This document shows positions 46,901 to 58,600 of a DNA stretch of 60,000 nucleotides, piece by piece. The stretch spans positions 7,706,259 through 7,766,258 of the forward strand of contig OX442320.1 in NCBI GenBank assembly GCA_949358305.1, in the 5' to 3' direction. The notes below the pieces were generated by a model that was not told the origin of the DNA, ran no database searches, and worked only from the letters and a program-made list of their open reading frames with translations. The stretch is from Strigamia acuminata. Lineage: Eukaryota > Arthropoda > Chilopoda > Geophilomorpha > Linotaeniidae. How positions within the stretch are numbered: the stretch's first letter is position 1; every line of letters starts with the position of its first letter. The position numbers were made by a program, and so were the translations under genes.

Positions 46901-49900
46901 GGTCACCGCGGATGCTATTTCGGATGCGAGTCAGTCGTTGGTCAGTCCGACGTTACCCAGTAGGTTGTTGGTGATTACTGGAATACCGAATTACTTGACG
47001 CAAGAAGAGGTGAAGAAGAATATTCGATCGGCTCTTGCTGGTTGCGGCGGTCTTTATCGAGACGAAGTTTTTGTTCCGTCGGAGTTGGTGAAATCGACCG
47101 AAAAGTCGTCCGACGAAGAAATTATCGGGGGAAGTTCGGAGAAGAAGAAATGTATTAAAGGTTTAGCGGTTATTGAAGTCCGGTCCAGAGCGAAAGTAAG
47201 TTAGACGAAGAATTTTGATCGATTTTGATCAATTTAGACCTTTATTATGATCAATTTTGATCAATTTAGAACAATTTTGATCAATTTTGATCAATTTTGA
47301 TCTAATTTTGATCATTTTTGACTTAATTTTGACCAATTTTGATCAAATTTGATTATTTTTGACCGATTTTGATCAATTTTGACCTAATTTTGACCTAATT
47401 TTGATCGATTTTGATCATTTTTGACCTAATTTTGACCGATTTTGACCAATTTTGATCGATTTTGATCAATTTTGATTAATTTTGGGTTATTTTTAAAATT
47501 TTATTTTGATTTGTAGTTGGATATGGCGCATAAAATTTTGACGCAAAGTAAATTTTTGGTCGGAAGTGGGAATTTGGATGAAATGAGTAACGATCTTGCG
47601 GAACACATGTTGTCGATTTCAACCGTCAATCAGAGCCTTCAGACGTCTAATACCGACGACGTGGTGGCGTTGGAAATGTATCTTCAATCCAAAGTATGTG
47701 TTAGGAATTTTTTGTTCGTATTTCTTAATTCGAGATTTAAATTTTTGTTTTTGTAGTTGTTGTTTAACATCGATAGCACTGATTTGTGCGATGCAGCTTT
47801 AACCGCTTTGACCGAGATTTTTCACAGTTGTTTCTTGGGGGAACAGAGGTTGAGTTTTATGGAAACAAAACACGTATCTGGGTTTATTTGTTTGAGTAAA
47901 GATCAGATTATGAGTCAATCTCAAGGTTAGTTTGCATTTAAATGGAAAAAAAAAATGATATTTAATTATTTTTTCTATATTTTACTAAAGGAAATCTGTT
48001 GTTGACTTTCTTGAATAATTCCAAAGGCTCTAAGAGAAATCTGTGCGAACAGGTTACATCAGTTTTGTCCCAGTATGGGCTGAGCAAGCTGAAGGATAAA
48101 GAGGAGTAAGTTACAGTCAGCGCACGGTATCTTGATACTAAATTCGTACTGCGCATCCCATTCTGCGCAGACGATTTTCTAATTCCAGTTGTTATTTAGC
48201 AGTATTAAGCCTATTATTAGGCCTAATAATACTAAAATAAAGTAAATAAACAACAATAAACTTCATCCTTAAAAGTAATTCACACAGTACGACCAAAATA
48301 TTGTTGTTTATTTACTTTATTTTAGCATTGATAGGCCTAATATTAGGCTTAATACTGCTAAATAAAAACTGGAATTAGAAAATCGTCTGCGCAGAATGGG
48401 ATGCGCAGAATGGGATGCGCAGTACGAATTTAGCATCAAGATACCGTGCGCTGACTGTAGAATAATATTTGATTAAATAAATTTCATTAATGAAATTTAT
48501 TTCAGTTTCAGCACTGATGAAACCGCGCTCGATGAGACCAAAGAACAGAAGATTTTACAACAGAAAAAATCCAAATTAAAAGCATCTATACACGAAAAAG
48601 ATGATTACAAGTACAAATAATACGGGAAATAATTTAAATGCGAAATAAAATTGTGATTTTTCAGTGTGTCGGGTGAAAAGAGTCATAAACAATCAAATCC
48701 AGCGAAATCGGAAAAACAGGGAAAAGAGTCGGATTCGGAGATTGAAAGGACGGACGAGCAACCGGCGGACAGCGAAGAAAAATTTCTAACTCTGGATGGT
48801 TTGGCTCAGTTTGTTTGCGACAGAGTTCAACACGACGTTCGATCCGTTTGGTTAAGTTTCCTCGCTTGTGGTTACGATTTGCACTTCGAGAGATGCTCGT
48901 GCGCCGACTCGAGTGCAGCTCAGCTTTTATCCAAACAGTGGACTCTCGAGATGGACACGGCGCTGTCGGTTTACGTCAACGGCTTGTGTCGGCATTTGGC
49001 CATCACGCCGGCTCGTTTACATCCGCACGAGATTTATGTGTCGCCCGCCGAGCTATCCAGTGTGGAATTCAGTTGCTTACAAGGTGAAGAATCGAAGATA
49101 TTAATAAAAATTATATTTTTTACTTATTAAAAAATTTATTTATTTAGATGTACCGATGGAAAGTGTTCGGCTACGCTTCGCTTTGCTTCAGTTCTTAAAT
49201 AATTCGTTAGAAACGTTTTTTCTTCCTTTGGTCGATCTTCGGCCGAGTAAATATTTCCCTCACAGCACCGCGGCGTTGCTGACTCGGGGCTGCGGCCTCA
49301 TTTTTTACGACACCAAAGTGACGCTGATGAATCGTGTTTTGAACGCGACTGTGCAGAGAAAATTAGATCAGGCTGCACCGGAAATAATTCTCGATCCGTT
49401 AGAAATGATTGGAAGTAAGTCGAGCGATTAATTGGTGAATTTATAGTTGTTTTATTTTTTTGAAAACATTTTCAGATGAAATTAAACACGTTATTAGTAC
49501 GCAGTTTTGTCAAGCTTTGCAACAGTTGGCGGACATACCATCGACTCAGTTGTGCGTGAGGTTGGCCAGTGGTGGCGATCCGACGTATTCTTTTAATATC
49601 CGCCCAATTGGGGAAGAAGTTTTGGGAACAAGTGTGTTTTGGATTTGTTTTTTTGCGTTTAGTTTTTTAAAAATTTTTATTGGTCTTTTCAGGTGGTTCG
49701 TTTCGAAATTTCTTGTCTCAAGTGTCGAAAGAGCTTCAGGGACAGTGGTTGAATTTGCTTATTCCGTGTCCAAGCGGGGTTGTGAATATGAATAAAGGAA
49801 AATTTATTTTGCAATCGGGTCCCATGACTTATTCGGAAGAAAAACTACTACAATTTTTCGGACAAGTGAGTATAGATAGAAAAACGAGAAATTTAACTCA

Positions 49901-50931
49901 TTTTTACATTTTTTACTGTTTTAGTTACTTGGAATTACAATTCGAGCCGACATTCCCTTACCGCTGGACCTTTTACCATGCGTGTGGAAATCTTTGCTAT
50001 CAATTCCAATAGATTCAAACGCCGACCTGAAAGAGGCCGACTATTTGACTTACAATTTCATAAAGAAATTCTCTCTAGTAAGTTTTTTGTTTTTATTATT
50101 TTATTTATATTTAATTGAAATAATTTTCTTCAGGTTGAAAATATATGCGATTTGGTAGTACTATTCGAGGAGTACAACTCGCCCACGGTTTCGTACACAA
50201 CTCTTTCTGGCGAAGAGGTAGAATTGATGCCAAACGGAAGAAATATTCCCGTTACGTGGGGAACCCACAGACAATACATCGACTCAGTTCGTACGTTACG
50301 AATATCCGAGTTAGAGGCCAAGGATAGAATGAATGCCATTAAAGCCGGGTTAGCGTCGGTCATACCTCTTCAACTTTTATGTCTACTTACACCATCGGAT
50401 ATGGATTTGAGGACTTGCGGAGTCCCTGAAATCGATTTAAATTTTCTTAAAGTAAGAGCGATAATATTGCAATTTTTTGTTCGTGCGTAAGTTTGATGTA
50501 ATATTTGGAAACAGGCTCATACAATGTATCAAGTCGGTTTGATGGAAACCGATCGACATATTCAATTTTTTTGGAACGCACTCGAATCGTTTTCACAAAA
50601 TGAATTGCGGAAATTTATTAAGTTTGCGTGCAGCCAAGACAGAATTCCAAATACATGCCCGTGCAAAGATGGGCAAAGTGACACATTACATGTGCCTCCT
50701 TATCCAATGAAAATTGCTCCACCCGATGGAAAACCAGGTCGATATTTATTATTTTTTAAAATTTCATATTTACTCACGGTTGATTTTTATTTAGGGTCAC
50801 CGGACTCCCGTTACATTCGCGTGGAGACTTGTATATTTATGATAAAATTGCCTCAGTATTCAACTCAGGAAGTAATGAGTGAACGTTTGCTGTATGCAAT
50901 TCACTGCCGAGAAGATCCACTTAGTGGATAA
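34909..50931 (+). CDS. HECTD4: Giant HECT-type E3 ubiquitin ligase, HECTD4
   Basis: I can splice 46 coding exons in phase, from 34909-35788 to 50795-50931, totalling 12,714 nt and 4,237 aa (human about 4,000-4,400 by isoform). Large exons are 37303-37785, 40326-41090, 45052-46368 and 46434-47195. Residues about 2330-2475 (43408-44019) form a SPRY/B30.2-like domain (FYWEIEM, then FGFAP, NGRAVHYNG, WKSIRLDI and VFFTHNGQRLPSL). The HECT domain fills the last 350 residues. Its catalytic Cys is residue 4205 in RVETCIFMIKLPQYS, followed by the acidic-ended tail REDPLSG. It presumably transfers ubiquitin through a Cys thioester. The human gene is linked to neurodevelopmental disease. Intron 18 (40270-40325) needs a GC donor. 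Introns are mostly 50-70 bases; intron 34 holds a minisatellite and intron 37 a MITE. I am confident of the HECT giant-ligase identity and fairly confident that it is HECTD4 rather than another giant. Confidence 0.92.
47206..47480. repeat. Degenerate TTTTGATCAA-type tandem repeat in HECTD4 intron 34
   Basis: Nearly the whole intron is about 25 imperfect 9-11-base units of TTTTGATCAA/TTTTGACCAA/TTTTGATCGA, rich in palindromic GATC sites. It has no coding sense and lies between exons 34 and 35. Confidence 0.9.
48114..48457. mobile_element. 344-bp MITE with about 145-bp terminal inverted repeats, TSD TA
   Basis: It starts CAGTCAGCGCACGGTATC and ends with the reverse complement GATACCGTGCGCTGACTG, flanked by TA on both sides (48112-48113 and 48458-48459). 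The arms (48114-48258 and 48299-48457) pair almost completely around a 40-base loop. The right arm carries an extra GAATGGGATGCGCA repeat. TA target sites and CAGT ends point to a Tc1/mariner-type non-autonomous element. It lies in intron 37 of HECTD4 and starts only 8 bases after the donor. Confidence 0.93.
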
Positions 50932-51146
50932 AGCTTTTTATTTGCTTGAAATGTTTTGCACTCTCTGTATATCCGCTTTTACTCTTTATAGACAAAAAAA
51001 AAATTTATTCTGTATATTTTACGTCCGTAATCATTTCAATTGTCAACAAAAAAAAGTTTTATTGACGCGAACGAGCGAATAATGTTGACTTAATGTATTA
51101 CAAAGTATTACTAATTGATGGATTTGTGGTGTACTCAGCGGTATAA

Positions 51147-51152
51147 AATAAA
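51147..51152 (+). terminator. HECTD4 polyadenylation signal
   Basis: An AATAAA lies 216 bases after the HECTD4 stop and 127 bases before the proposed start of the next plus-strand gene. Confidence 0.6.
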
Positions 51153-51278
51153 AGTTTGTTTAGTCTTTTTTCTAATTTTCATTTTTTCAAAGTCAAACAT
51201 CGCTTTAGATTACTGACAGCGCACGCGTCAAATTCAACTTCCGGTTTGGATTTGTTTTGGCTGACGGTTAATAACGCC

Positions 51279-54200
51279 ATGTGTCTGTCAGTTTGTAGTC
51301 TGCTCGATTTCTTAAATTTATTACCATTGATTTTTCTATTGGTGATGCCGTTGTATGGGACTTTTTTTGGAGTCAAATACGCTTCGAAATTTTCCATTAT
51401 TTTCTACTTCTACATTGGTTTGCAAGCTTTTCTACCGGTGAGTCAATTATTTCGTCGATTATTAAAAATAGACGATTAATTTTCATGAAGATAGTTTAAT
51501 ATTTAAAGTTGAAAAACACTCGATGCCCGTTTATAAAGTTTTAAAAGTGTGAAATCGATATTTTTTTTATGTTTTCAGTCGTTACTTAAGCCTTTAGCTG
51601 GTGGCGCCATCTTGTTGTCGTTAGCATGCATCCCGGTCAATTTAATTCCCGCCATATTCGTAACGAGTTATAATTGTCTTTTGTTAATCACAAATCCCGT
51701 GTTAATTAGCATCGAAATCAAACAGGTAAAACAATGATAAATTAAACAGAGATGTTTAAAGCGATTTTTTAAACCTTTTTTTTTTTTAGTTGGTACATAA
51801 ATCTAGAAATGTGACAAAATGGATGACCAACCAAATTGAAGAAAATGAAATCATGGGGAAAGTAAGTAACAACATGAATGGAAAAAAAACCTAATCGTAT
51901 TTAATTTTTAATTTCCCACACTTCGTAACATCAAAGACAATTCGACAAATTAGTTGAGCAAACTTCTGCTAATTATTAATTTAAATTGTCGCAACAAAAA
52001 GGAAGAGAAACAAAAAAAAAATGAAAGAAATGCAATTAAAAAAACCAATAAAAACAGAACTAAATGATTCGTAATTGATGTTGTATGAATTATTAATGCA
52101 AATAACCTGTTTTCTTTGAAGGAACTATTAGAGTTATTGAATTTCTGCGAAATTCGCGAGTGCGAATTGAAGCTAATTCAGAGGATTGAGTATCCCAACT
52201 AATGCACTCGATGTTAAAGATTTTTTTTCCAGGAGGAAACGAGATTTCTCTGGCGAAAATGGATGTGAACGGAAGTTGCATCCTCCATCCTGCTGTGATA
52301 CTTGGCATTCGGCCAGACATTACGTTATGAGCAGAGCACTGCAGGAGGAAAAGAAGGGGCGGGAAACCAGCTGGAAAAGAAAAAAAAAATGTCAGATGTT
52401 ATGCTGCTGCTATCTTTCTGCTTTGGCTGCTGTCAATATGATAAAAGCTGTAGTGCAAGCTATTAATATGCGCACTCGGGGAACATATCTGAGCTACTTG
52501 GCTGAGCAGGTTTCACCCTTGCTCTTTAGCTGCTCGGTTATTTTCAAACGTGGTATTCAGTGCAAGTTAAATTTGGACATTTTTATTTTAGCGTATAAAT
52601 TTCTTTTTGTTTTGTCAAATGAGTAATGTGTACACCTGAAAAATGAGGGAGTTTTTTTTAAGGAATTTTATGGATTTTTTCAGTATTTTAAAATTAAATT
52701 TGGAATGTTTTATTCCGTTTTTGAGTATTTTTTTCTCATTTCTTGTGTTTGATATAGTGATAGATTATTATTTACGGATTTGTTGACTGGGAATTTTTGT
52801 TTTTAATGTCATAAATCATTTATTTTTATATTATAACTTTTTTTTGTTAAATGAGTGAGATGTAACCTTGAAAATGAGGAATTTTTTTTATTTCCTGATT
52901 TTTTCTTAAGGCTTTTCTCGTAGATTTGGCAGATGTTTTAGGATTTTCTCATGGATTTGGCAAATTTTTCAGACTTTTCTCATGAATTTGGCAAATTTTA
53001 CAGGCATTTCTCATAATTTCGCAAATTTTACGCCATTTTCATTGTTTAAGATATTTTATTTTCTCCTATTTACAAAAACCGAGTGTTAGAAAGGAAATAT
53101 TGAATGGGTTATGTGTTTAGCCCCGAACAATTGGCGGTATTCGTTAATAGAAGTATTTCATAGGTTTATCGCTATTGAATCTGTCCCACCACCGTGCGCA
53201 TGCGCCATAGCTGCGTCGTCTGCTCTACGCGATGGCGGGTAGCGCCTCGGCGTAGCTTAATCTCATATTTTGATTTAATTCTGACCACTGAGAATTTAAT
53301 ATGTTTAAGATATTTCATTGCCCATCCGCTAATTTGATAGATTACGTTTAGATATTCCATTTTCGCCTAGCCATTTTGATGATGTTTGGGGATTCAGTTT
53401 TTGATTTTTTCCCGGCGCCATTTTGGTGAGGAATGGCGATGAGAAAAATCAAAAATTAGAATCATTAAACATCATCAAAATGGTAAAGGGGAAAACGGAA
53501 TATCTATACGTAATCCATCCAAATAGTCTATGGAGAATACCTTTACGTGTAGATATACCATTTTCCCTCAGCTAATTTGATGATGTTTGAGGAGTTAGTT
53601 TTGAATTTTTCCCGGAGCCATTTTGGTGAGGAATGGCGATGAGTAAAATCAAAAACTAGAATCATTAAACATCATCAAAATGGTTAAGGGGAAAACGGAA
53701 TATCTACACGTAATGCCATCAAAATAGTCGATGGAGAATATTGTAACCATATTTGAACCCGTTTCGCTTAAAATTAAATAAAATACGAGAGGAAAAATCA
53801 GGATCCCAATTTTCATATTTTTATTTAATCGGCAATTTAGATGGATTACGTATAGATGTTTAATTTTCCCCCAACAATTTTGATGTTTGAAGATTCTTTT
53901 TTTGATTTTTCCCGGCGTTATTTTGGTGAGGAATAGCGGTGAGCAAAAAAAAAAAAAAATAGAGAATCCTTTAAACACCTCTCTATACGTAGTCCAGCAA
54001 AATAGCCGACGGAGAATACTGAACTGAAATTGGGTTCTTAAATCACAAATTTAATTTAAGTATAAGTTTAAGATACTGTATCTTAGGACCCACTGCAGTA
54101 TCTACCCTCCGTGTGTTTAAGATGTTGTTTACCGCTTTTTTCCGACCTTTTTTTTAATATAAAAACCGAGTAATTTTGGGATTATTGAATTGGGATTTGG

Positions 54201-55616
54201 TTTTTATATCGCTTTTTAGGTTTAAGTAGTTTTAAGACATGTTTGCCCTCCGCTTTTTAGGTTTAAGTAGTTTTAAGACATGTTTGCCCTCCGCTTTTTA
54301 GGTTTAAGTAGTTTTAAGACATGATTGCCCTCCGCTTTGTAGGTTTAAGTAGTTTTAAGACATGTTTGCCCTCCGCTTTTTAGGTTTAAGTAGTTTTAAG
54401 ACATGCTTTTTAGGTTTAAGATATTCAATTTTGTGTTCAAGATATTTATTCTTTCTCTTTTCGTGACATAAAAATCGAATATATGGGTGTATTGACTCGG
54501 AATTTAATTTTTATGTCTTGATCTGACTTTAGCTTGAATTAAAAATGCATTTGTTTTTTCGTTTGTACGTAGAGCCTTATTTTATTTTCATCCATTGTGT
54601 GCTACGGGATCAGTTTATCGCTATTACCGAGTCTGTTCACGTCTGATTTGGATTACATGAAATGGTAAGTGAGGAATGTCGTTGTTGCGACGGATGAGAA
54701 ATTGTTGTGGTGAGTTTGGTTGCTGTTAAGTCAATTAAGCTTAAATGTTGTGAGTATTTTCCCCTTTTCTTTCACTTAGGTTGGTTTGCGTTGTGATGAC
54801 ACTGCAGGGAGTCGTCGTGTGTGTCACCATCCTAAAAGACAGCGGTAAGATTCAAGTTTATTATTCTCCTGCTTTCTTTTTATGTTTTTCTTTTCTTATG
54901 TCTGGTGGCTTGTTTGTTTTGAAAGAGAAATGTGTGGTGAAACATCTGGAGAGCAGTTCTTTTTATATAGATATAGATATATTTATATTTATATTTAAAT
55001 TTCTCAAAGTTTTATATTTTTTTAATGTAAAATTTATATTTATTTGCGAAAATTGTGTAATAATTACCATAAATTACATTTTTTATTTTTATCTAGGTGA
55101 AAGTAAGTAAATAATTTAAACTTTGTCGGTTTTAGATTTTTTTATGTTAAATTTCTATTTGTATTTGCGAAAATTGTATAAATAATTACTTAAAACTGCA
55201 TTCTTTTATTCCTATCTAGGTTAAAGTAAGTAAATAATTACAAATTTGTCGGTTTTATATTTTTTAATGTAAAATTTCTATTTGTTTTTACGAAAATTGT
55301 ATAAATAATTACTTAAAACTGCATTTTTTAAATTTCTATCTAGGTTGAAGTAAGTAAATAATTTTTAAAAAAGTGAAATAAAATTTAGAATTTAGAATTA
55401 AAAAAAATATTTTTTTCTTAGTTGTTTAAATCAAATCAATTGCACCCTTAAATTTGTAAATATTTTTCTTTTTTCTATTCCTGTGTAGGAGTCATATCAG
55501 ACGCAGGCTTCGGTTGTTTATTTTCCACTTTATCGTTATGTCTTCTCAAGTATGAGAGTGAAGTTGTGATGAGTTCCTTAACTTCGCGGAGCGGTTATTT
55601 TTCTAAGCACAGGTAG
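51279..55616 (+). CDS. Unrecognised small multi-pass membrane protein
   Basis: Six exons (51279-51437, 51579-51725, 51790-51861, 54573-54664, 54780-54844, 55489-55616) join in phase to 220 aa. Helices are visible at LLPLIFLLVMPLYGTFF, IIFYFYIGLQ, GGAILLSLACIPVNLIPAIF, LILFSSIVCYGISLSLLP, VCVVMTLQGVVVCVTIL and GCLFSTLSLCLL, with a charged loop (VHKSRNVTKWMTNQIEENE) after the third or fourth. The frame is open further upstream to 51156, so the N-terminus could be longer (for example from an exon starting at about 51192). At the 3' end the TAG stop overlaps a GTAGGG donor, so the protein may stop here or continue in exons I did not find. I do not recognise the family. Two introns (2.7 kb and 0.64 kb) hold tandem repeats, unlike the short introns elsewhere in the window. 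Confidence 0.65.
52913..53034. repeat. Degenerate tandem repeat, about 31-bp period, four copies
   Basis: Four successive units share TTTTCTCATGAATTTGGCAAATTTT with drift. It lies within the long third intron of the membrane-protein gene. Confidence 0.7.
53340..53995. repeat. Three tandem foldback units (about 150-177 bp each)
   Basis: Units at 53340-53516, 53541-53714 and 53843-53995 are each a hairpin. The left arm runs from a TACGTNTAGATAT start through CCATTTTGATGATGTTTG to TTTTTGATTTTT. The centre is CCCGGCGCCATTTTGGTGAGGA followed by ATGGCGATGAG, and the right arm is the reverse complement of the left. Unit 3 is the most decayed. All lie in intron 3 of the membrane-protein gene. Confidence 0.85.
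54211..54418. repeat. 41-bp tandem repeat, five copies
   Basis: Starts at 54211, 54252, 54293, 54334 and 54375, with a partial sixth at about 54405. The unit is GCTTTTTAGGTTTAAGTAGT, then TTTAAGACAT and GTTTGCCCTCC. Units are nearly identical, so the array is young. It ends about 155 bases before exon 4 of the membrane-protein gene. Confidence 0.95.
55010..55372 (+). repeat. About 121-bp tandem triplication carrying splice-site pairs
   Basis: Three units (about 55010-55128, 55129-55250, 55251-55372) share a T-rich tract, GCGAAAATTGT(A)TAA, ATTAC, then TATCTAG followed by six bases (GTGAAA, GTTAAA, GTTGAA) and GTAAGTAAATAA. Each unit therefore presents an acceptor-like site and a consensus donor six bases apart. 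It lies in intron 5 of the membrane-protein gene. Confidence 0.85.
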
Positions 55617-58600
55617 GGATGGATTTAATTTTCTTTGCCTCGTCTTTTCTTTGATCGTGAAGCCAAGCAGTCATTAGAACATTGAAGATTACATTTTTCG
55701 ACTGCGATGAGTGTGTCTTAAACTTTTTGACTTAATGTTTAGTCAAGTGGAGAATTTTTTAATTAAAAGTGCACACATCTTCCTTTTTTGGGAGGGTGGG
55801 GTAAAGGAGAGCTAACTAGAAATGTTTCCATCCATCCACAAGGCCTAATTAAAAGATAGCAACCGCCATTTTTTTTGGTGATTTTAAATGGCGAGTTTGG
55901 AGCTTTTAATAGCAAATATTGACGAATTACTATACGAAAAAAGTAGCTTTTATGTCGAAATGAGTGATTTATCAGTGATTTGCATGGAATTTGGTGCATT
56001 CTGTTACTACAATTCACAAATTCAGAAATTATTGCGTTCTTCTCTTTAAAAAGAAGTCAATTTATAACATTTAGATTTATTCGAATGCAGTGACATTTAT
56101 TTATGTCAAGTGCGATTTGAATAGACAAATAAATGGAAGAAGTTGAAGGAAAAAATTTGACTTTGATGGAAGATTTGAAAAAATATGAAATGCAAGACCC
56201 TATTAAAGCGTTATTTTATTATTGTACTTATTTTTTATTCAGATGGTCGTGCTAATTCTACAACATAATGTGAATTAGTGGGGAACTTAGTTAAGATGTG
56301 TTTAGGTTTGAGACAGTTAATAATAAATGTTGCATTTAATAAATAAAACCATACCGCAAACATTTACCTAATTTAATAGCAAAACAACAAGTTGTTACCC
56401 ATTTTTTTCTCTAAAAAATGCAGTCAAAACAACTGGATTAAATTTTCTTATTACCTTAGCCCATATTTGACACTAATTTATCCACATTACTTAACCCTGA
56501 TCTTTTTAGGGCTGAAATTCTTCAAGTATTTCAGGGTGGTCTTACCTATTTTTGTACTCTGTCCCCATTTAATAGCTTGTCTATCATTCCGACACCGACG
56601 TATTGTTTGTAAATACACGAAACGAACATACATAAATGCATAAAATGACATTTCATTCGGGACAGTTTTCTTTATACATATCTAAATCTAAATTACGTGT
56701 AAAATTAATAGCAATGTTGAAAGGTAGAATGTCTTTATTTAGTTTTAACGTTTTATTTCTGGGTGTGTGGGAATGTTGGCCCAAACCACAAGCAACCATG
56801 CCCAGTCTTTTTTTTTATACTTTTTTTTTCATTTATTTGGGAAGCTATGAATGAGAATGACGTGTTTCATACGCCAGACTATGTGGCCACTGACGCCCAT
56901 TGGTACATGTACGTCATTGATTTGTGGAAACCAGGTGCCAGTGTAATAGTAGATGAACGGATTTAGATTCCTATTTGAATTCTAGCACAATAACGCATTT
57001 AAAACATGAGGATTTCCAACAGAAATGATGTTTTTCTATTTTTTATTCTGGTTCTAAAGTAGGGAAATAATTGTTAGTGTTGGGGCTTTAGTTGATTTTA
57101 TTAGCCTGGAGGTTACGAGCCATTCTTTTGGTTTTTACTCGGCACCTGGTTAATAAGTAAGTACAATTAAATGTAGGTATTTGGCTCCTCTTTATGTTTG
57201 GATTTATTCGCCGGTTTTAGAGATGTAATCGTAAAATTCGTGGTCTTGATTGCTTGTAAAAACAATAACAAATGTAAATTCATAATTTAACGGCTATTCT
57301 GGATTTATTGTCAACAGTTTAAGGGTATTTGGATTCGCAGTTTTGAGAGGGGGAGACGGTAGGTTTATACAAACATTTGTTTATCTTTAAGTTTTGTCTG
57401 AACTGGCGCCATCGAGTGAGGGTAATTTTCCTCTTTTAGCAATCTGGTTATTCATTCAATTTGTCCTTTGAGTAGTTTCTGGGCAGTCGAGGTAATGTCA
57501 TTGGCATAAAATTGACATTGTGTCGTCATTTGCCTGATGTAAATGTCTAAAGGAAGAAGAGACTCGCGATGTTGGACCTCGTTTCATGTCTTTCCTCATC
57601 TGCATTTGGCATTTTCTCAACGACTGTGACATTCTCTCGTTTATCCAATTTATTTTTCTTTTTTTTTCTTTTTTTGAAAAATCTTTTCTGGACGAAATTT
57701 GATTAAATTTAGGCTGCTTTAAGGAATTTTTTTTGTGAATATGGAATTTTTTAACAGTTTATTCGTGTTTATCTTGTCGATGAGTGATTGGATGGATAGT
57801 TTTCTTTTGTAAACGGGTCGATAGTGTGTGGGATTTGAAAAAGGTGGAAATGATTTCTCCTTGCTTAAATGGGTTGAGTTTTATTATGAAAACATGAAAC
57901 ATGATGATGGGTATGGGTAAATTGAATAAGCAATTACTCTACGATGCGGTATTAGTGGAGTGGCAAAAGGATTTTTATTTACTGATGCAGATTGGTTTGT
58001 GCGCATCTGATGGCTGCTAAATTGGAACATAATCGATATTTTAAATTGAAAATGTGCTTAAACAATCAAAATGTGCGGAATTCAAACAAACTAGTCGGCC
58101 AAAATGTACGATCGTATCAACTTTCTCGAACAAAAATTAATGAATTTAAATCGTGCTTGGACTTACCTGCAACAGATTATTTAGGACGGAGCTCCACCAT
58201 GTGTTGATTTTGAGCACGAGTGAGGCAATACTTCATCGCGTGCGTTTGTCAGTAATGGCACTACAATTGGTGTACACGTGCATTGTTGTTTCAAGAATGA
58301 CGTATATATAGAAACAAGTGAAATTATTATCCTATTGTATTTTGTTTTTGCCAACAATGCTGAGCAGCGAAGCCACGGCCCATTTCTCAAGTTTCCAAAT
58401 GGGTAAATAAATTTTCTAAGAGCATTTTTCCCGTTCTGTTTTTACAACATACAAATTTTTTGTTTCGTTTGATGTTGCGATGACTTGAAGTATTATCCAG
58501 AAAATGTATTTCTCTAGTTATAACTTTTACTGCCACCAATTACCTCGCGTCAATGGGTTCTTTTCTCGTCCATGAACCTCTTTACAGTGGGCTGGTGGCC

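Noticed and set aside
52186-52626. Plus-strand 146-aa open frame in the long intron of the membrane-protein gene
   Set aside because: There is a good acceptor (ttttccag) at 52232, but joining exon 3 to it uses another frame and stops after 11 residues. The open frame itself is low-complexity and Lys/Cys rich with no family match. At most it is an alternative terminal exon.
56636-56966. Overlapping plus-strand frames, including a segment with HTPDYVATDAHWYMYV
   Set aside because: It looked briefly like an exon of the membrane-protein gene, but the upstream acceptor joined in the required phase gives an immediate stop. No donor in frame and no family match.
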